DNA of 64,000 nt from Homalodisca vitripennis (taxonomy: Eukaryota > Arthropoda > Insecta > Hemiptera > Cicadellidae). The number at the start of each line of letters is the position of its first letter. The first letter of the stretch is position 1. Both the position numbers and the translations under genes were made by a program. Below the pieces are notes generated by a model. It had not been told where the DNA came from, searched no databases, and was given only the letters and a program-made list of their open reading frames with translations. This document shows, one piece after another, positions 60,176-64,000 of this stretch. The stretch covers positions 20,731,501-20,795,500 of the forward strand of contig NC_060209.1 in NCBI RefSeq assembly GCF_021130785.1, given 5' to 3'.

Positions 60176-61617
60176 TTATCTCGAAACATAAAACTGAAGT
60201 GTTTTTGGTTGTGAAGGTTAACTTGTACAACACTGATAGTGTGAGATGACTGTTTAGGCTTAATTGTTGGAATGTCAGTATCTCGAATTTCAAACTGAAC
60301 ATGCGTTATTGGTTGTGAAGGTTGACTTGTACAACACTGATAGTGTGAGATGACTGCTTAGGCCTAATTGTTGGAATGTCAATTATCTCGAATTTCAAAC
60401 TGAAACATGCGTTATTGGTTGTGAGGTTGACTTGTACAACACTGATGGAATGATGACGGTTTAGGCTTAATTGTTGGAATGTCAATATCTCGAATTTCAA
60501 ACTGAACATGCGTTATTGGTTGTGAAGGTTGACTTGAACGACACTGATGGAATGATGACGGTTTAGGCTTAATTGTTGGAATGTCAATATCTCGAATTTC
60601 AAACTGAACATGCGTTATTGGTTGTGAAGGTTGTTGTTGACTTGTACAACACTGATGGAATGATGACGGTTTAGGCCTAATTGTTGGAATGTCAGTATCT
60701 CGAATTTCGAACCGAACATGCGTTATTGGTTGTGAAGGTTGACTTGTACAACACTGATGGAATGATGACGGTTTAGGCCTAATTGTTGGAATGTCAGTAT
60801 CTCGAATTTCAAACTGAACATGCGTTATTGGTTGTGAAGGTTGACTTGAACAACACTGATGGAATGATGACGGTTTAGGCCTAATTGTTGGAATGTCAAT
60901 ATCTCGAATTTCAAACTGAAGACGCGTTATTTGTTGTGAAGGTTGTTGACTTGTACAACACTGATGGAATGATGACGGTTTAGGCCTAATTGTTGGAATG
61001 TCAATATCTCGAATTTCAAACTGAACATGCGTTATTGGTTGTGAAGGTTGACTTGTACAACACTGATGGAATGATGACGGTTTAGGCCTAATTGTTGGAA
61101 TGTCAGTATCTCGAATTTCAAACTGAACATGCGTTATTGGTTGTGAAGGTTGACTTGTACAACACTGATGGAATGATGACGGTTTAGGCCTAATTGTTGG
61201 AATGTCAATATCTCGAATTTCAAACTGAACATGCGTTATTGGTTGTGAAGGTTGACATGTACAACACTGATGGAATGATGACGGTTTAGGCCTAATTGTT
61301 GGAATGTCAATATCTCGAATTTCAAACTGAACATGCGTTATTGGTTGTGAAGGTTGTTGACTTGAACAACACTGATGGAATGATGACGGTTTAGGCCTAA
61401 TTGTTGGAATGTCAGTATCTCGAATTTCAAACTGAAGACGCGTTATTGGTTGTGAAGGTTGACTTGTACAACACTGATGGAATTATGACTGTTTAGGCTT
61501 AATTGTTGGAATGTCAATATCTCGAATTTCAAACTGAACATGCGTTATTGGTTGTGAAGGGTTATGGTACAACACTGGTAGTATAGTGACGGTTTAGGTC
61601 TAATTGTTAGAAAATTA
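60176..61617. repeat. Satellite array, about 14 units with a 102-bp basic period
   Basis: Marking each unit by tatctcg gives starts at 60176, 60279, 60384, 60486, 60588, 60696, 60798, 60900, 61005, 61107, 61209, 61311, 61416 and 61518. Spacings are mostly 102, with 105 and 108 where one or two extra GTT triplets occur in gaaggttgttgac. The first units and the last are more diverged and carry single-base indels. The units are otherwise very similar, implying recent amplification or homogenisation. Confidence 0.96.
60415..61482 (-). other. Stop-free frame of 356 codons encoding a 34-residue tandem repeat
   Basis: On the minus strand one frame of the satellite has no stop from 61482 to 60415. 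Each 102-bp unit reads PKPSSFHQCCTSQPSQPITH then VQFEIRDIDIPTIR, 34 residues with a Cys-Cys pair, a Ser/Gln/Pro stretch and a charged segment. Extra GTT triplets add one or two Gln and keep frame. The frame contains no ATG. It is bounded by a TAA (61483-61485, a TCA-to-TAA change) and by a one-base deletion near 60424 leading to a TAA. Unit differences are often amino-acid changing (Ile/Thr, Thr/Ser, His-Val/Arg-Leu). It may be an exon of a repeat protein, a decayed one, or a chance-open satellite. Function unknown. Confidence 0.3.
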
Positions 61618-61659
61618 ATATACTTATTACACTTACAGAGATTTATAAATGTCATCATC

Positions 61660-64000
61660 TGGAAACCTTACAAGGTATGAATAATTATAAAAACTTAATT
61701 AGTGTCTAATAATTGCCATTGTTTGGTCACAATCAGTTCGAAAATTTATTATGTTCGTAAACCTATTCACTTTTATAGATTTTATGTTATTGTACACTTC
61801 TCTAAACTCTATGCTGACACTATATTAAAGAATTTCGATATAAGAAACTGGTAAAACAACCATTGGTGTAAGTTATCAAAGAATTCTTAAACCTCTTTCC
61901 GCTTTGGTCTGTGATAACCGTATTGGCTCTAAAACAATTACTTTTCGAGACTTTGAACGGACGCCATATAGAAAACTTAAGATATATCAAATGATTTTGA
62001 AGTGAATTATTGGAAATTGCCCAAACTTTGTAAAAAGTGTAGTGACGTAATATGTAATTTAAATAGTAGTGTATAATATTTTGCTTATGTTGTGAAATGG
62101 TTAAAATAATAATATTTGATAGTTGCAACGGTCGTCATATTGAAACTTTTAAGGTTTATAACAGCGTGTTCTTTAGCTAGTCGAGTATTGCTATAATATA
62201 ACCCTCTCAGTCCCAGGCTTCTGCAGGCCCGAACTCAGACTGGTTTTTTCGGGGAATTTTACCGTGGCTTGGGCTCTCAGGGGGCCTGGGCCGGGCCCCG
62301 CCACACGTATATTTGAAGGGACTGTGTCTATGGACGAGGTAGCACAATCTAATGACTGTAACGCTATTGTAGGCTAAATTTGAACTATTGTTCATTACAA
62401 TTTAGAAGAAGCTGTGACTATTACTTTAAAAATAATAATCTTCCTTTTGATTTAACAGTCTCGGTTGTGTTTATTTATATAGAGCATTCAGATGGAAAAA
62501 TTCATTAATAGTTCTTGCGACCAAACAACAAATACCTCAACGCCTGCGTCCGGTCTGACCCAATGAATCATAACTGGAATGTCAGTTCAAAAGACAAATT
62601 ATCCTCAGTTGAAAATTAAATTAAATTTAAAAAATTACGTTTTTTTAAGATTTTTCTCATAATCAATAATATCTAAAAATTATTTCAATCAGACAACTAA
62701 TAGACTATTATTTTACATTTTTAGTGTTCACTAAATTAATCAGAACAATGCTTGTAATGGTCCGATTTTTAAGATTTTGTCCGTACAAATTTTAGCAACA
62801 TATATTGAATCTTACTATCATTAACAAAATAACAAAATGTTAATGAGATAACGGGGGGGAGCGAAGCGGGGGGGCGCGGTAGAGGGGCATGATGGGGCCC
62901 GGCTGAATATCTTTTCCGGGGCTCAACAAAGCTGAGTACGGCCCTGAGTACATGTTACTCTACAACAGGTAGAAGTAATCTTACAATAATATTTCACGTG
63001 GGGTAGTACATATTCGAGTTCCCAAGCAAGCGTTATATTATGCAGGTTATATTGTGTTAAACACTAAATGAAAAAATGATCGATTGAACATAATCAGTGA
63101 TATTTTAATGTTTATATAAAATTCAAATTATTTTCTATTAGACTGTTTGGTCAAATTACTTTAGCTGCCTTCACTACTAAAAAAAATATGACCACTGCAT
63201 CATTATGTAGGAATTTTTGAAATTGCCGGTTGCTGAATTACCTCATCTCTATACTTTTAAAGCACTTTACAACTATTTATGAAAACTTATTGAAAGCATC
63301 GAGTACTTGACTGAAAGATGAACTTTAGAAATGCTACGCATATCCCCATTTTCCCCAAATAATTAAAATGGTCGTCAAGATCTATCAGCATTGTTGGGCA
63401 TTGGATTGGAGAACACCGCCACGTGGAAATCTGGATATAATGATTTCAGGGTCTAATATTCGTGGACGCCGCTTTTGAGGAGGAGCTGTGAACACGTTCC
63501 TGGAAATAAACATTTCTCTCGGGTGGTAGGCATTGTTCTATACACGTTCTTCGTTACAGGTAGAAGTCTATACATAGACATAGATGGTCAAGGAACGGGA
63601 CCTACTCTTCCAAGAACCTAACCTTCGAGATGAACCTACCCCGAATCTTTGAAAGGTAGACCCGGACCATAGCCTTTTAAGGTCCATAAATCACTTTTTT
63701 ATCAATTACCAAATGTCTTTTACAAAACAATACCGCCATTGTAAGAATTAGATTTATCAGAAGTATGGCCTGACATTGTTTTAAAAGTATGTTAGATTAA
63801 GTAATTTATTATAAGTACGGTAATTTACTACTTTTGATGTCATAGTTAGTAGTAACTCTATTTCAAAAACGTTATTTAAAGCTATCATCCAATTAGTAGC
63901 TCTATTTCAGATTAGAAAACACGATTAACCGCGTAATCAGAGAGTTAGTGAGTTACCAAAAAATGTAAAATTTTAATTTTTTATTTTCATGTTACATTCT
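61660..64000. other. Terminal stretch with two GC-rich transposon-like fragments
   Basis: Positions 62206-62320 (tcccaggcttctgcaggccc, gggcctgggccgggccccgc) and 62850-62948 (gggggggcgcggtagagggg, ending cggccctgag) look like decayed ends of hAT-like elements, the latter reading CAGGGCCGTACTCAGC on the minus strand. They do not pair as ends of one element. The rest, including a less AT-rich block at 63400-63680, gave no gene. Confidence 0.4.

Noticed and set aside
60111..60509. Minus-strand ATG frames of 63 and 67 codons
   Set aside because: They lie in a different frame of the satellite that meets a stop in every normal unit, and they exist only because of edge indels.
60176..61617. CRISPR-like array
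   Set aside because: Units are long, contiguous and without unique spacers; the genome is eukaryotic. It is a satellite.

Overview
The window is AT-rich nuclear DNA from an animal, most likely an insect. The signs are GT-AG introns with one above 10 kb, a prothymosin-type nuclear protein gene, AATAAA polyadenylation signals, and a dense mix of insect-type DNA transposons (mariner, piggyBac, hAT) with Penelope and Helitron relics. A large-genome hemipteran would fit, but nothing here proves the order. No bacterial, viral or CRISPR feature was seen.

Only one conventional gene is well supported. It is a three-exon prothymosin-alpha-like gene on the + strand (coding exons 32151-32261, 42835-42976 and 45059-45114). 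It encodes a 102-residue protein with a bipartite nuclear-localisation signal followed by a very acidic tail. A promoter-like block with two CCAAT boxes lies upstream, and several AATAAA signals lie downstream, the best at 46122. Intron 1 holds repeats and three GC-rich blocks; two of these could be alternative promoters and one is part of a transposon.

Layout. 1-3.3 kb: two nested transposons, each with a perfect 8-bp target-site duplication (TSD), and a relic of the inner one. 3.3-12 kb: mostly unannotatable AT-rich DNA with possible small exons at 3906 and 9081 and a 216-codon ORF at 6071. 12-15.4 kb: a degenerate minisatellite and two TTAA-flanked piggyBac deletion derivatives, the second still encoding a transposase N-terminus joined to its C-terminus. 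17.3-19.6 kb: a broken mariner, a second mariner relic on the opposite strand and a Penelope GIY-YIG endonuclease relic. 22.5-25.4 kb: a 112-nt hairpin, a 5 x 103-bp tandem array, two possible coding exons and a tRNA-derived sequence. 27-29 kb: a poly(A) tract and a third TTAA-flanked element. 31.7-46.2 kb: the prothymosin-like gene. 48-59.5 kb: inverted hAT C-terminal fragments, a Helitron Rep-domain relic, an unrecognised minus-strand coding relic and a foldback element. 60.2-61.6 kb: a satellite of about 14 units.

The most unusual signal is in that satellite. Its basic period is 102 bp, and on the minus strand one frame stays open for 356 codons (61482 down to 60415) as a tandem 34-residue repeat. 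All length changes in the core are multiples of three. The frame has no ATG, so a search that requires a start codon would miss it. It may be a decayed repeat-protein exon, or a satellite that is open by chance; the sequence alone does not decide.
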